Assembly: GCA_030267565.1 (NCBI GenBank)
Contig: BRXU01000001.1
Coordinates: 6,448,001 to 6,512,000, forward strand
Source of the DNA: Pleodorina starrii
Lineage: Eukaryota > Chlorophyta > Chlorophyceae > Chlamydomonadales > Volvocaceae
Length of the DNA: 64,000 nucleotides
Direction of reading: 5' to 3'
Shown: positions 44,827 to 57,000 of the stretch, piece by piece
Layout of the letters: the number at the start of each line of letters is the position of its first letter
Position numbering within the stretch: position 1 is the first letter of the stretch
The notes under the pieces: model-generated
The model's database searches: none
The model's input: the letters and a program-made list of their open reading frames with translations, nothing else
What the model was told of the DNA's origin: nothing
Program-made: the position numbers and the translations under genes

Positions 44827-47800
44827 CTAGTACACTCCTGTCCTCCGCTGCGCCCCGAAGGTTGCAAACACGTCCAACGGCGGGTTAGGGTACCCCATCG
44901 GCACGCCGCCGCCCCCGACCTGTACCCCGTCTCCGCCGTCAGTACCCTGTCCCTGGCCCTGCCCCTGCCCCGCGCCCGCATCCTCCCCCGCGCCCGCGTC
45001 GCCGTCCTCCTCGTCGTCGCTGCTGTTGCTGCCGCGTGTCCCCGGACGTCCGGATGGGGTCTCGGAGGCGGGCGGGGCGGTGTGCGGCCCCAGGTACCTG
45101 GAGGAGGGGTCGTGGGGGTCCAGACACGCGGGCAACGAGGCGGCGCCAGGCGACGAGGCGATGTGAGTCAGAATTCTCCCCGGGCCTCATACCCTGGGAC
45201 ACAAACCGTCGCCCGGCGTTGGCGCCGTACTCCGGGAGTGCATCGGTGCCGCGCCTGCCTCGTGACCTCGTCGTGTTTCGCCGACCTCGCCGTCTGCCAC
45301 CGCCTCACCTTGTCCTTCCTCCGCCGCCGCCTTCTCCCACCGGCCCCTTTTCCCTTTCCTTTTCCTTTTCCCTTTCCCTTTCCCTTTCCCTTTCCCTTTC
45401 CCTTTCCCTTTCCCTTTCCCTTTCCCTTTCCCTTTCCCTTTCCCTTTCCTTTCCCCTCCCTCCCTCCGTCCCTCCTCGCGCTCCAGACCTCCTCCCTCCG
45501 CCTCCCCGTGTTCTCCAACAGCCCCTGGCCCCCTGCCCTTCCCTCCAGCCCCGGGCCCCCGTCCCGGCCCCACCGCCCCGCCGAGACTGTGGAGCCGCCC
45601 CAGCCTCCCCCGCACAGCCTCAACGACGCACTGCACTCCAACCCCGCCCCAGTCCCAGTCCCCGCCCCCGCCCCCGCCCCAGTCCCCAGCCGCCATTCAC
45701 CTGTGTCGCACCCAGGGCGGCCACAGCACGTAGAAGGCCGCACCGGAGGCCTCGTCTACCAGGCCCCAGCGCGTGGCGTCCTTTGTGAGCTGGTAGGTGG
45801 CCACCACGTGATCTCTCTTGGCGAATGTGTTCATGTAGGAGCTCAGGTCGCCCTCGCTGACGGCGGAGGCCTTGTGGAAGCAAGCCACCACGCTGCCGTT
45901 GCGGTCCTCGAAGACCTGCAGGCGAGGGGACGTGGCGGGGGGGGGGAGGGGGGAGGGAGGGAGGGAGGTAAAAAGAAAATATCGCAGCGGAGAAGGAGAC
46001 GGCGTCAGCGAACGGACGGAGCGAGGTAGGGAGGGAGGGCTCGGTGTGAGCCCGTTGCTTGCGGACGGGGGTGAAGCAGAAGCGGAGTGAGAGGAGAGTA
46101 GACAGGGGGGCGACAGACAGACAGGCAGGCAGGCGGGCTCGGACCCGGCACCCGGGGGAATCGGGAGTGGGTCGCGGACGCACACGCCACAATCCTGTCA
46201 CCACTGATCTCGATCGCACCTAGGTTGGCAGGCAGTACAAGGACGCAGAAAGCAGGCAGTACAAGGCAAGGACGTAGACAGCAGGCAGTACAAGGACGTA
46301 GACAGCAGGCAGTACAAGCGCAGCCAGCAGTGTGACGAGCGGACCTGCATGAAGCTGTTGGGCCAGTCGTCGCTCAGCTGCTTGCACAGCCGCATCATGC
46401 ACTCGTCCACTCGCCCCTTGAGCACCTTGGACTGATGCACACGGCCCGAGGGGTAGAAGGGACCGGCAACCACCCTGCAAGGGCACCGAGCGGGAGAGGA
46501 CGGGTGGCCATAGCGGGGTACCGGTAGTAAAGATGAGACAGCAGCGTTGAGACGGAAGCGACGGCAGGAGCGGTCGTGTGTTCACGACACACCAAGCGCA
46601 GACAGCACCCTGAACAAGCGCCATGGTTGACAAAGACCCTTCGCCACCTAACGAGTTGGGTATTAGCCTGCACACACCCCAGACGAAGACGAGGCAGTTG
46701 CAAAAAAACACGATCCCAAAACCAGGCTCGAGCCCTCACTGCTCAAGGAGCAAAAGAGGAACCTGTTCCGATATCATGGGCCACTCCCACAAAACAGGGG
46801 CTGGGGCGGGGCAGGTGCGGGCGGCAGCGCGTTGTAGGGCAGAGGGGCGAGGGCGGGAGAACGACTCCGTAGAGCAGTTTGTTCGGTTCGGGCGACTGTT
46901 CGTTACGTCGGGCGGGCCCTCACTTGGATCTGCCCAGGTCGGCGTCTGCGTGCAAGCAGGCGGTGTAGGCGTCCGTGGGGTCGGTGGCGTAGGTGAACTC
47001 GGAGAAGGCCGGGGCGCCGTGTAGCGCCGCGGGGGGTGCGCGCACCACGAACTCGTTGGGGGAGGTCTGCGCGGAGGGGGGGGGGGCGCGAACGGGCGGT
47101 GGGCGAGTCGGTGGGGAAGTCGTACGGCAAGCTATCCCGGTCCGGTGTGTCGTACCTGCGCCAGCTTGTGCTTCAGGCGGTCGAACTTGCCAGTCAGCTT
47201 CACCCTATCGTACTCGGACGGCAGGTATTCGTACTGTGTGAACATCTGACAGCACGGGGAGAGGGACAGCGGTGGAGAGGGGGGAGGCACAGAACGGCGA
47301 GGGGGCCCACATCTCAGCATGGGGCTCCAAGATGGTGCCTGGAACCTGGATCCTGGATCCTGGACCTCGGCGCCACGGCTGGGGACCAGATGTCGCCCTC
47401 CGCCCTCACTCCCCACACGCGCCCGTGTACCCGACTCCTTACCAAACCCTCGACCCCCGGGCATCCGAGATCCTAAACTCCCGGGCTACCTATCACATAC
47501 GGTAATCTCATCTTGGGCACCACATCCCGGATCTGGATCTGGATCTACTCAGTCGTAGCGCGCCGCCAGCAACCCGCTGGCCCCCCTGCTGTGCGTGTCC
47601 CTGCCCGGCATTCTGTCGTACAATACTCACCCCGGCCAACGGGTTGATCCGAGCCACCTGCTTCTGCCCGACGCTCAGCGGCATGCCGAGGGGGCCACCC
47701 TCCAGGCCGTACGACAGCTGGGCTTTGTGGCTGGGGGCCGTGAAGGTGCGGTCGCGGTGCGCGGCTTGGACGAGCTCCTCGTACAACCGGTCCCTGCAGT

Positions 47801-50800
47801 ACGGCGCGTACACAACAGCCACGCGACCCCCGGGTCGGTTCGGCCAGGTTGAATCGGGCTGGATACGGCTGGGTTGAGGGCCCATCTCGGTTCGCTCTGT
47901 AGGGCTGCTCTTTACTTGCCTTCAGTCGCGTGTCAGTGGGGCTGGAAAGCACTGCCCGGGGCTGCAGTACGGGACAAAACCCTAAGCCCGCCCGAGTGGA
48001 CGATGCCTGAACATTCTCCGGGCGTGTGATGCGATGCCCTCCCACCAACTATACGGTACCCTACATGGATACCGGAACTCTGATATCCGCATCCACGCTT
48101 CGTTTTCCCGCCGATTCCAGCCTCGCGCCCTCACTCACCCACCCCCCCCTCCCCCCCCAGGCCCCTCATGCATGGTGGCCTGCGCGCTCGGCCGGTGTGG
48201 TGGGGAGCCGACTCTTCACGGTCCGCCACCCGGCCCCTCCTGCGCATCGTCTCCCCGCGCCCCGCTGCCTCTGCCCTTTCCCCTTTCCTGCCGTCGTTCT
48301 TCCCTTCTCCTCGCCCCTGCCCTTGCCCTCGTACCCCTCCCCCTGCCCTTCCGTCCTTCCCGCACTCGTCTGTCTTCTGCCCTTGTCTTTCCCACTGCCA
48401 TTCGCCTTGCCTTTCTCTTCTCCTCTGCCCCCTCTCCTCTGCCTTCCGCCTCCTGCCCGTCGTACATTTTGCCCTTCCGTATCCCTTTCTTCTATGCCCA
48501 GCTGCCCCTTCTTGCCCTCTTTTGCACCCCGTCGCCGCCCCAGCTCGTTCGTGGGTTTCTGTGTGTCTTGCCTTGCTTGCTTGCCTGCTCGCTCCTTCCT
48601 TCGCTGCCAATGCCGTTGCCCATTGCCATTACTCACACCCTTTTTCCTTCGTATCTTCCCGCTTCGCTTCCTCCATTGAGCGCAGGCGAGTCTACAATTT
48701 GTCGGGTTGTTTTGTCCGGGCGTTCGTGCCGTTCTTGTGCTGTCGCGCGTAAACGTCCGTCCGGGTTGGTCTGGCGACGACGCGGTCGCAGCGTCTTTTC
48801 AGCTCGGTAAGGTTACAGGTATGTTCGGTAAGTATTACTGGGTTCAGGGTCCGTTCGCTAACGCCGTCCTCGTCTCCGCTGCGGTATCATTTTCTACCCC
48901 CCTCCCCCCCCCCCCACCACCACCGCAACACCGTGCCGCGCCGCCATTAATGCGCACCTGAAGTCGGGACTCAGTGCGTTGGGCAGAGAGCGGATGCCGC
49001 AAATGTTGGACGTCGACCAGACCGTCCGTACATGCTGGCTGGCGGCCTGTGTCGTGCACTCGTCCAGCGGGCCCTTGGGCTGCACGTGAGTCTGGAAGAG
49101 GTGCATCGGCGGATGTGGCCGAACCGCGGGGATGGTGCCCGGGGCCGCGGCGCCGCCGGCGCCGCCGCTGGCGGATCCCGCCGCGCCGCCGGACACTGAG
49201 CGGATATCGCCAGCGGGCGCCGAAACCACGGATCGCGGCTTAGACCGCTCTACGGCCAAGAGCAGCCCGCTCGATGCGGAGGGGGGCAGCGGGGGCAACG
49301 GGTTTGGCGGCCCCGAAACCACGGCGCCCTGCGACGCCGGCCGGCGGAGCTCCCCAGCTGAGCTGTACAACAGCACGTTGGTGCGGTCGGTGGTGCTGCC
49401 GTACACTGAGCTCGACGAAGCGTCGGGCTGTGAGGCCACCGGCGGAAGCAGCGGCGGCGTCGCCGCCGCCGAAACCATCGCCGCGGCCAGGCCCCCGCCG
49501 TCGTCACCCTGCTGTACGACAGCCGATCCAGATATCCGCCGCGCCACATTACTGGTTTCGGAGGACAAGGACGCGTTTCGACTCAACCCGGAGGCTCGCG
49601 GCGTCGCCGCCGCATCTTCGGCACTCCCGGGCCGCGCCGCTGCCACCGCCGCGGCCGCCGTTGCGGCGGCGGCGGCGGCGCTGTCTCCGCCGGCGCTGCT
49701 GGCGCGCCAGGCGTACGCCACACTGCCTTGTCGGACGGTGCTAGCGGCGCCAGTGCTGGCGGTGCCGCTGGGACGCAGCGACGACGATGGCGACGACGAC
49801 GCGGCGGCCGCCTCGGGCGGCGCGCCGCCGCCGCTGCCATTCGGCAGGGCGGCGGTGGTTTCGGAGGATTGACGCGGCTTGGCGCTGCCGGGCCTGGACA
49901 CGACGGGGCTGCCGGCGGCGGAGCCGCGTCGCGCCGCGCTGCCGGGCCTCGACGTGGACGACGAAACGCCGGTCGGGGGCCGCTCGCTGGCGCCGGCGAC
50001 GCTCGCGCCTGCCAGTGGGGACATGGACGGCGCGGCAGACGGCGCGGCGGACTGTGCAGCAGACTCCACTGCTGATATTAGCACAGTGGACGGCACGACG
50101 GACACGGCGCCGCCAGCGCGACGGGAGCCGGAGCTCAGGGTGGACGCGGACCGTTCGAATGTGTCGTACTGCGGCGATACGTAGGAGCTCCGGCGGCCGC
50201 CGCGCGCCGACGGCAGCTCGGCCGCGTCCGAACCGGCGCTGGGCGGCCGCACGGCCGCGGCCGGTGCTTCCGCCGCCGCATCGGCGGCGGCGCCGCCGCC
50301 GCCGCCGTCAGTCCCAGCGCCCTCGCCGGATCGCCTGGCGGACGTACGGCCGTCGCTGGCGCCGAGGCTGCTGGCAGACGGCCGCATATCCCCAGTCACC
50401 CCATCGCCGCCGCCGCTGCCGCTGCTTCCGCCGCTGCTGCTGGCGGCGGCGGCGGACGCGCCGCCGTCAAGCCTTGCAGCATCGTCGAGGCTGGCCGCGG
50501 CGCGCGGTGCGTCGCCGTCAGCGGCCTCGCCGCCAGCAGCGTCGGGTTGCTCAGCGGAATTTCCGCCAGCGCTCAAGGCATCAACAGCAACAACCTCAGC
50601 CTCAGCCTCAGCCCCGGCAGAAACACCATTCCTGGCCTCCGGACCATCAACAGAGCCAGGCACGTCGTCAGCTGCTGAGCCAAGTTCCTCGCCCAGCGGA
50701 GCGGCGTCGTCCGGTCCAGGGAGGGACCCGCCATCCGCCGCCCCGTAACCACCTCCGGCGGCATCGCCATCGCGGCGGTCGGCTCGACTATCGATGCCAT

Positions 50801-51512
50801 CGGCTGCGCCGTTATCAGCGCTGCCTTCGGCGCCGCCACCGGCGCTGCCTTCCGTGCCGCCATCGGCGCCGTTGTAGACGCCGCTGGCCTCCGCCGGCGC
50901 GATGGCCGGGGCCTCCGACTCCGCGGAGGCGCTTGGCTCGCCCATCAGCTGTGCGCCATCCGGGACCTCCTCCGTAACAGTGGTCGCAGGGAGTTGTTGG
51001 CTCTGCGGCGATTCTGCGTCGGGGCGAGCGTCATCAAGCTGAGCAGCTCCCTCCGCCGCCGCTGCGGCAGCTCCCTCGGCCCCTTCGCCATCCGCGTAGC
51101 CGCTGGCACCCAACCCTGCTGCTGCTACGCTGCTAAGACTGCCGCCTCTGCTGCTGTCGCCGCCGCCTGTCCCCACCGGGAGCTCCGATGAAGCTTCGCC
51201 CGCCGCGGCGTCGAGGTCAGCGCCGCGGTCCGGTACGGAAGCTTCGCCTGCGGCATTTCTTAGAGATTCTACATCGTCTATGGCTCCGCCAACACCTGCA
51301 GATGTTGCCACGTTTACATTGCTGCGGTCTCCTGCAAGCGATGGGCTTGCGATGTCGCCTCCGTCGGCAACGCCAACAAGCGGCACGCCTTTGGATGCTT
51401 TACGAGCATCCGATGCTTCACTATCCTCGAAAGAAACGCGCCCGGATGCTGTTCCAACACTGCCCTCAATTTTCCCTCTATTAATTTGCTCGTCCCCGTC
51501 TTCCATTGTCAT
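44827..51512 (-). CDS. unrecognised large protein with long disordered N-terminus
   Basis: Seven exons: 51512-48958, 47793-47631, 47245-47156, 47066-46924, 46474-46345, 45915-45701 and 45097-44827, giving 1188 residues. The first exon alone encodes about 851 residues rich in Ala, Gly, Ser, Asp and Glu, clearly disordered. The remaining exons encode a compact region: DFRDRLYEELVQAAHRDRTF, LSYGLEGGPLGMPLSVGQKQ, MFTQYEYLPSEYDRVKLTGK, APAFSEFTYATDPTDAY, VVAGPFYPSGRVHQSK, DECMMRLCKQLSDDWPNSF, CFHKASAVSEGDL and KRDHVVATYQLTKDATRWGL. A Gly/Gln-rich tail ends DVFATFGAQRRTGVY. I do not recognise the family. The order of short blocks (YD..KL, FSE, then F.PSG) faintly recalls ciliary CFAP96-type proteins, but this is weak. 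All six joins keep phase, which supports one gene. Confidence 0.75.
45345..45455. repeat. hexamer satellite (CCCTTT)n
   Basis: About 110 bases of near-perfect CCCTTT repeats, reading AAAGGG on the gene strand. It lies in the last intron of the large minus-strand gene. It differs from the Chlamydomonas-type telomere repeat TTTTAGGG, so it is not a telomere trace. Confidence 0.95.
46229..46318. repeat. 24-bp tandem repeat in intron
   Basis: The unit AGGCAGTACAAGGACGTAGA plus CAGC is repeated about four times with small changes. It lies just downstream of exon 5 of the large minus-strand gene, inside the following intron. Confidence 0.85.
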
Positions 51513-53684
51513 CAGAAAGTTACACCAAGAAACGTAATTTAATCGACGATAATTCCTGGCTTTACTTCATGATGGCCATCAGTGGGGGCTTGCGGACCCA
51601 TAATGTTTGAGCAAGTGCACAGTGGCGTTGATTTAGTATAAGTTGCAAGCTAGCGTTCAATCAAAATTATGTGATTGTTTGAGTCACCTTTGGATAGATT
51701 GTCTCCGCGACGGCCGATAGTCCTCATACGACGATGTCCGTTATTCTAGCGGTGTAACCGGACCAAAAAGTTGGTGCCGCGATCCCCGAACGATGTGCCA
51801 TGGCGTCATATGTATATTGACATACACGTATATGCGTTCATCGAAGAGCCTAGGGAAGTGGGTTGCTTTGTGTTCCTGTTCGCAGGAGGGCCCACGGGCC
51901 AGCACGGGGTTTAACCTCGCCGTCGGCACTGCCAACAAGCCGCGCGGGCATGTCACACGCAATTACTACATCATCATCTATATTCATGGCATCTCTGACG
52001 CGCTGATTATCACTGTTTGCGCATTGAGGGTAGGAGGAGGTAAGGCACGCAGCACTTCGGGCATACTGCCTCACCGACAGGCAGGACTTGGTGCACGCGC
52101 TCCCGAGCTTCATTCCTGTCGCGTCTGCCACCAATTTCAGACCCAAATCTCGCTTGGCAACTGTATATCCAACCAACTCAAATACGCCGGGCACAGGGGA
52201 AGGCAACCGAGCCGATCGCAAGTGCTTTCAAACGCGGCAATGGGCTACGACCCCCACACAAACCGTCGACCTAATGGCCACGTTCAGGAATCAAGCAATT
52301 GAGGGCACCGCCTTACAAAGACGAAACACAGATCGCGTCAGGGGCCTGTGTGTCACCGAATGCGCCCACACCTCCGTGCAATGGCCGCCCCCGGATGGCT
52401 GGATGGTGACAACGTTGGCTCTCAACAGACCTGCACTTCGTAGCTCCTATGGTGTCTCCCCCCGGTCATCCTTGCTGGGTTCCTTCGCCATTCTCACCCT
52501 CCGATCCTTCGCTGTGTTTCGCATGTCTGAACCCACTTATCACGCATAGCAGGCCCGCGTCAAGCCAGCGGAGCGTTTGCAGGTGTTTGCCCCCCTGATC
52601 AGGTCGCCCTCAGGCGGCGTAAGCCAGCTACCGTGCCTCAAGACTTGCTTGGTAACTGCTCCAACCACTCAGCGGTGGTGTCATGCAGGTGTCGCCCCCC
52701 TGGGGGCTTTCATGCCGAATCCTGTCCCAAGGTTTTCCGCATTACGAAAGGAGCATTATATCGGTATGTTTTGACTCGGGCTGGCCCTGCAGCGTCGCGT
52801 TCCCAATCAGGGGCGAGAAGACGAGCCTTTGGGTCGGACTCCTGTCGTACAGCTCCGTACCGGTACTGTTATACGAATTTCCTCAAGAGCACGTAGCACT
52901 GCCGGTGTGTGTCTGAAGGTCTGCTCGCAGCAACACTGAACAGCCACAGCAAAATCGGCAAGAAAAACATCAAGTAACCGGCACTCGCAACAGAAAGAAA
53001 CACGGACAACTAGACGCCACAGCTGGCAGGGGGTGGGGCGCAGAGACCTGTCCTGCCTCTTCACCTAGAGCACGGAGGGGCTCCGGGGGTGCACGCGTGC
53101 CTTGCATATCGGGCACCACGGCGGGAAGCGGAACAAGGCAACTCACGCCCCTCAGCAGCCCCAGCGCCCGCAACACCCGCAACACCCATCGGAGGGCACT
53201 CACCGCACCGCATCGGCAGTGTTAACCTTACAGCTCAACAACTCTGGGGAATGGAAAACAAAATCTCCAAAATCTCGCTCGTCGTCATGCATTTATACAG
53301 ATCCTTATAGTTCATGGCAACTATGTGGCAACTTTTCGCAACTACAAAATCGATGACGTAAGAACAGCGCTGCTGGTTCTCGACGGGGAGGGCAGCCCCG
53401 CACACAGCCGCTGACCGGCAACGGCAACGGCGCCGGGCATTGGCAGACACGGCGCCATACAGCAAGTCAAGAGGCTGTGAAGCCCGGCACGTCAAGGGAT
53501 GTTTTGCCCCGGTCCACCCGGCGGGTACCCGACGAGCGGACGGCGAAAAAACAAAACTATCAAAACAGGAAAATCCTCCGGGCGCGCACCTACGCAGCCG
53601 ACCCGACCCGCCAATCGGCCCTCTGAGTTCAACCGGATGACGGCCGCAGCATTCACCCAAAGCCGAATCCTCTGATGATGCACC

Positions 53685-53725
<41 letters not shown>

Positions 53726-54025
53726 CGGTAGACCAGCACCGAGCACGTCGCTGTGCAGTCGTGCAAACCGTTTGGAGTTTGGATGGCCGTGTCGTTCCTC
53801 GCTGCCGTACACATTACCGGATCCCCCGAGCTACGGCGATGATCCCCCATTCGGACATCGCACTGTAAGATTGATCTACTCCACTCCTCGTCGTGTGACA
53901 ATTTAGTAAAACCAGACCCATACATCGTCGGCGCCGCCCCATCGCTGCGAGTTCCTTTTTTATGCTTCCTCCCACACCTACAACACCCACGGCTGCGACA
54001 ACTTGCGCAATGACAGGCAACAGCT
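51513..54025. other. intergenic between large gene and wax synthase
   Basis: About 2.5 kb. The right part should hold the 3' untranslated region of the wax synthase; a minus-strand TGTAA at 53232-53228 is a candidate signal about 800 bases after its stop. A (CT)n run lies at 53689-53723. The left part, AT-rich at 51530-51720, is the likely promoter of the large gene. Open frames such as 51793-52302 have no recognisable domain. Confidence 0.5.
53689..53723. repeat. (CT)n microsatellite
   Basis: About 17 uninterrupted CT dinucleotides in intergenic DNA downstream of the wax synthase gene. Confidence 0.95.
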
Positions 54026-57000
54026 TCAGAGCCCCGGCTCCTTGAAACCCGCGGCCGCCAGCGCCGTCGCCGCGCCCCACCGCGCCGCCGACACGGCAGT
54101 CATCGCCGCCGCCGCCACGCTGTCTCCCGTGTGGGTGAGACTCGCCATCATCCCGCTCCGCACCATGGGGGGGTACCACAGGAGCATCAGCTGCGTGGCG
54201 GGGGGGCGGGGGGGCGGGGGAGTGGGGGGCACACATGCTGGGAGAGGGCAGGCCACGGGGCGGAGGGGGCGGGTGAGTGACACGCGCGCGCTAGCGCAGC
54301 TTCATGCCCGGCTGCGCTGCGCCAATCGCGGCCAGTTGCCCGTCTTCCCCCTCGCCCCCTGATGAGCGCTGACGTCCCCTTGCTGACGTCCCCCAGACAC
54401 TGGCCCTTTCAAGTGCTGCCTCTCGCGCGTCGTACCCCTGCCTGGTGCCTGCATACACACCTACCTGGATGAAGAAGGTGAGGTGCACCAGCACACGCGC
54501 CACCAGCGGCGGCAGCTTCCGCCCCCTCCTCCGAGCCGCTTTCTTCAGCTGCGCCTCCAACATCATGATGGGCGCCTGGGGGGTGGCAGGAGGGTGGCAG
54601 GAGGGTGCAGGTAAAGGCGGCCTCGTGTCGATGAGAAGCGGGACTGGTGGGGGGTCTTGATGGGTGCAGCACAGTGCAGCTTCGCTTTGGATCGCTTCGG
54701 TCGCTTTACGCAACCCTCCCCAGCCCCCACCCCTGGCCAGCTTCCTGCCTTCCTGCCTGCCTACTCGACCGACTAACCAACTAACCGACCGATTGAATCT
54801 ACTGACCGACTGACACATCAATTGACCGACCTGCATCGTGAACAGCAGCAGCCAGCTGCCTCCCGAGGTGCTTCCGCACATGCTGAAAAACACCAGCTCG
54901 TGCCACAGCCCCGAAACCAAAAACGTCGTCTGTGTGCCAGCGAAGCGCCGCGCCCGGGACGGCCGGCCCGGCCGCGAGCCCCGCTGCTGCGGCTGCTGCT
55001 GCGGCTGCGGCGGCGCCAGCACCGCCTGCTGCTGCTTCAGCGCCAGCTCCCGCGGCGGCGGAGGCACCGCAGCGGGCCTGCCGGCTAGAGCCCAGGAAGA
55101 GTTGACCGGCAGAGTGGTAGCGGTGACAGTAGCAACGTGGGGGGTGGCGGCGGCGGCGGCAACGCGCCTGCGGCGCACGGCCTTGAAAAGGTAGCTCGCG
55201 TAATCGCCGCCCTTTGCGGTGGCGGTGGCGGTGGCGGTGGCGGCGGCGGCGGTGGCGGTGGCGGCGTCCTCTCCGCAGCTGACACTGCGCTCGGAGATCC
55301 TCGCGCTCGTGCCGCTGATGTTGCTGCTGGTACGACTGGTCGTACGGCTGCTGCTGCCGCTGTGGCTACTGTCGTCGGGTGATGGAGCGACGGCGAACCT
55401 GTACGGCAGGGCCACCGGGCTGCGGGAGGCGTTAGTAGCGGCGCTGCTGCTGCCGCTACCGCTACCGACCCACGGGTCATTGCCGCGGCGGAGGCCGTCG
55501 GGAATGTTGGGAAGCCGCCGCCGCGGCGAGTCGCCGGCGACGGCGGCGGCGCTGCCGCCGCTGCCATCGTCACTCGCGGCCACGTCCTCCGACTCCGCCG
55601 CGGCGTCCGCCGCCGCGAAATCAGCGCCGCCGGCGCGAACTGGCGCCCGGAACTGGAAAGTGGACGAAGCGTCCGACGCGTCGTCCTCTCGGGGCTCCAC
55701 TCGCATCTGGTCCGGTGCAACGGGCTGCTCCGGAGTGTCGCACAGTACGGCATCGGGCTTGTAAGGACCGTCGGCGTTTGGACCCAGCGGAGACAGCAAA
55801 TGGGAGTCGGGCGCGGCCCTGGGGGAGGATGGCTTGGTGACGGCTGGCGGCGACGCGTCCACCACCCAGTGCCCTGTGTACGTCAAAACACAGATCACAG
55901 TGTCAAGGGACCACTAATGCCCCCGGGAAGGACAAGCTGCCGCTCGAATCCGGAAGGGCGCGCTTCGTCTGCGTGCTGTAGAAACATCGACAGTCACTCC
56001 GTCGCAACCCGCCGCCGCAGCGATGGTTGCAATGACTACCACCGGTGAGTGAGTGTGTATGTGTGTTAGGAAATTTGCGCTTTCGCGCGCGCCCGATTTC
56101 TCACCCGGCCACCCTGCCCCGCCCCGCCCCGCCGTTCAGAGCTTCCAACCCGCAGGCGCACAGCCACCGCTCGCCAGCCCCCTCTCCCGGACTGCCTCCC
56201 GGGTACCGCTACCTCGCTGCGGCTCCCCCCGGTTCTTCCCCACCCGCACCCCCATCCCCACCTTCAATGAAGGGGTCGTAGCAGGCCGGCCGCAGCACCT
56301 GCGTCACCGTCAGGTTCCAGCGCCGACCCCACAGCTCCGCAAACGAGGTGGCCTGCGGGGCGGGGCAGGGCAGGGCAGCAGTCGGAACGGACAACGGAGA
56401 TGCAACACACAGTCGCAGGCAGGCAGGCGGGCAGGCAGGCAGGCAGGCAGATGGACTGACGCGCGCCCGCACCCGCACAACCATCACCCGGGGGTCACCC
56501 GGGGCGCTGGGGTAACACCAGCACACTCCCTTCACCTCGCTCACACCCTCACCAGCCACACTCGATCGAAGTGCAGCTCCACTCTCAGTCCCGCCAACAA
56601 CATCGCCGCCGTGTCCACCAGCTGGCCCATCCCGTTGACTTCACACATCAGGGCCACACCTGGCAGGGGGAGGCGGAGGCGGAGGGGGAGGGGGAGGGCG
56701 CGGTATGACATGACGGGTACCGTACGTGACGCCGGTTGAAAGGGCGAGAAGGGGCGAGGGGGAGGAATGGAGGAAAGGGATCCCAACACCAACGTAATCG
56801 GAAAGGCCGCGCAAGCCTGCTGTTTTGGCTGTGCTCGCAGCCATCCGAGAGTAAGGGGGTCGTACTTACCAAGGCCGAAGTACCACACGGCTCGGATCAG
56901 ATGGAGCGCGAGTACGACGGCGGGACCCGCCGTTGCCACGTCCGCATTGGCGCCGTCGCCTGCTGCGGCGCTGGCGGCGACTGCCAGCTCGCGCAGGCGG

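Noticed and set aside
45345..45455. Possible interstitial telomere repeat
   Set aside because: The unit is CCCTTT, not the TTTTAGGG-type repeat of chlorophycean telomeres, and it lies within an intron.
44752..46029. Long plus-strand open frame (425 residues)
   Set aside because: It is kept open by the CCCTTT repeat and by GC bias, lies antisense to exons and introns of the large minus-strand gene, and encodes low-complexity sequence.
49787..50977. Plus-strand Arg-rich open frame (396 residues)
   Set aside because: It is the antisense of the Ala/Gly/Ser-rich first exon of the large minus-strand gene.
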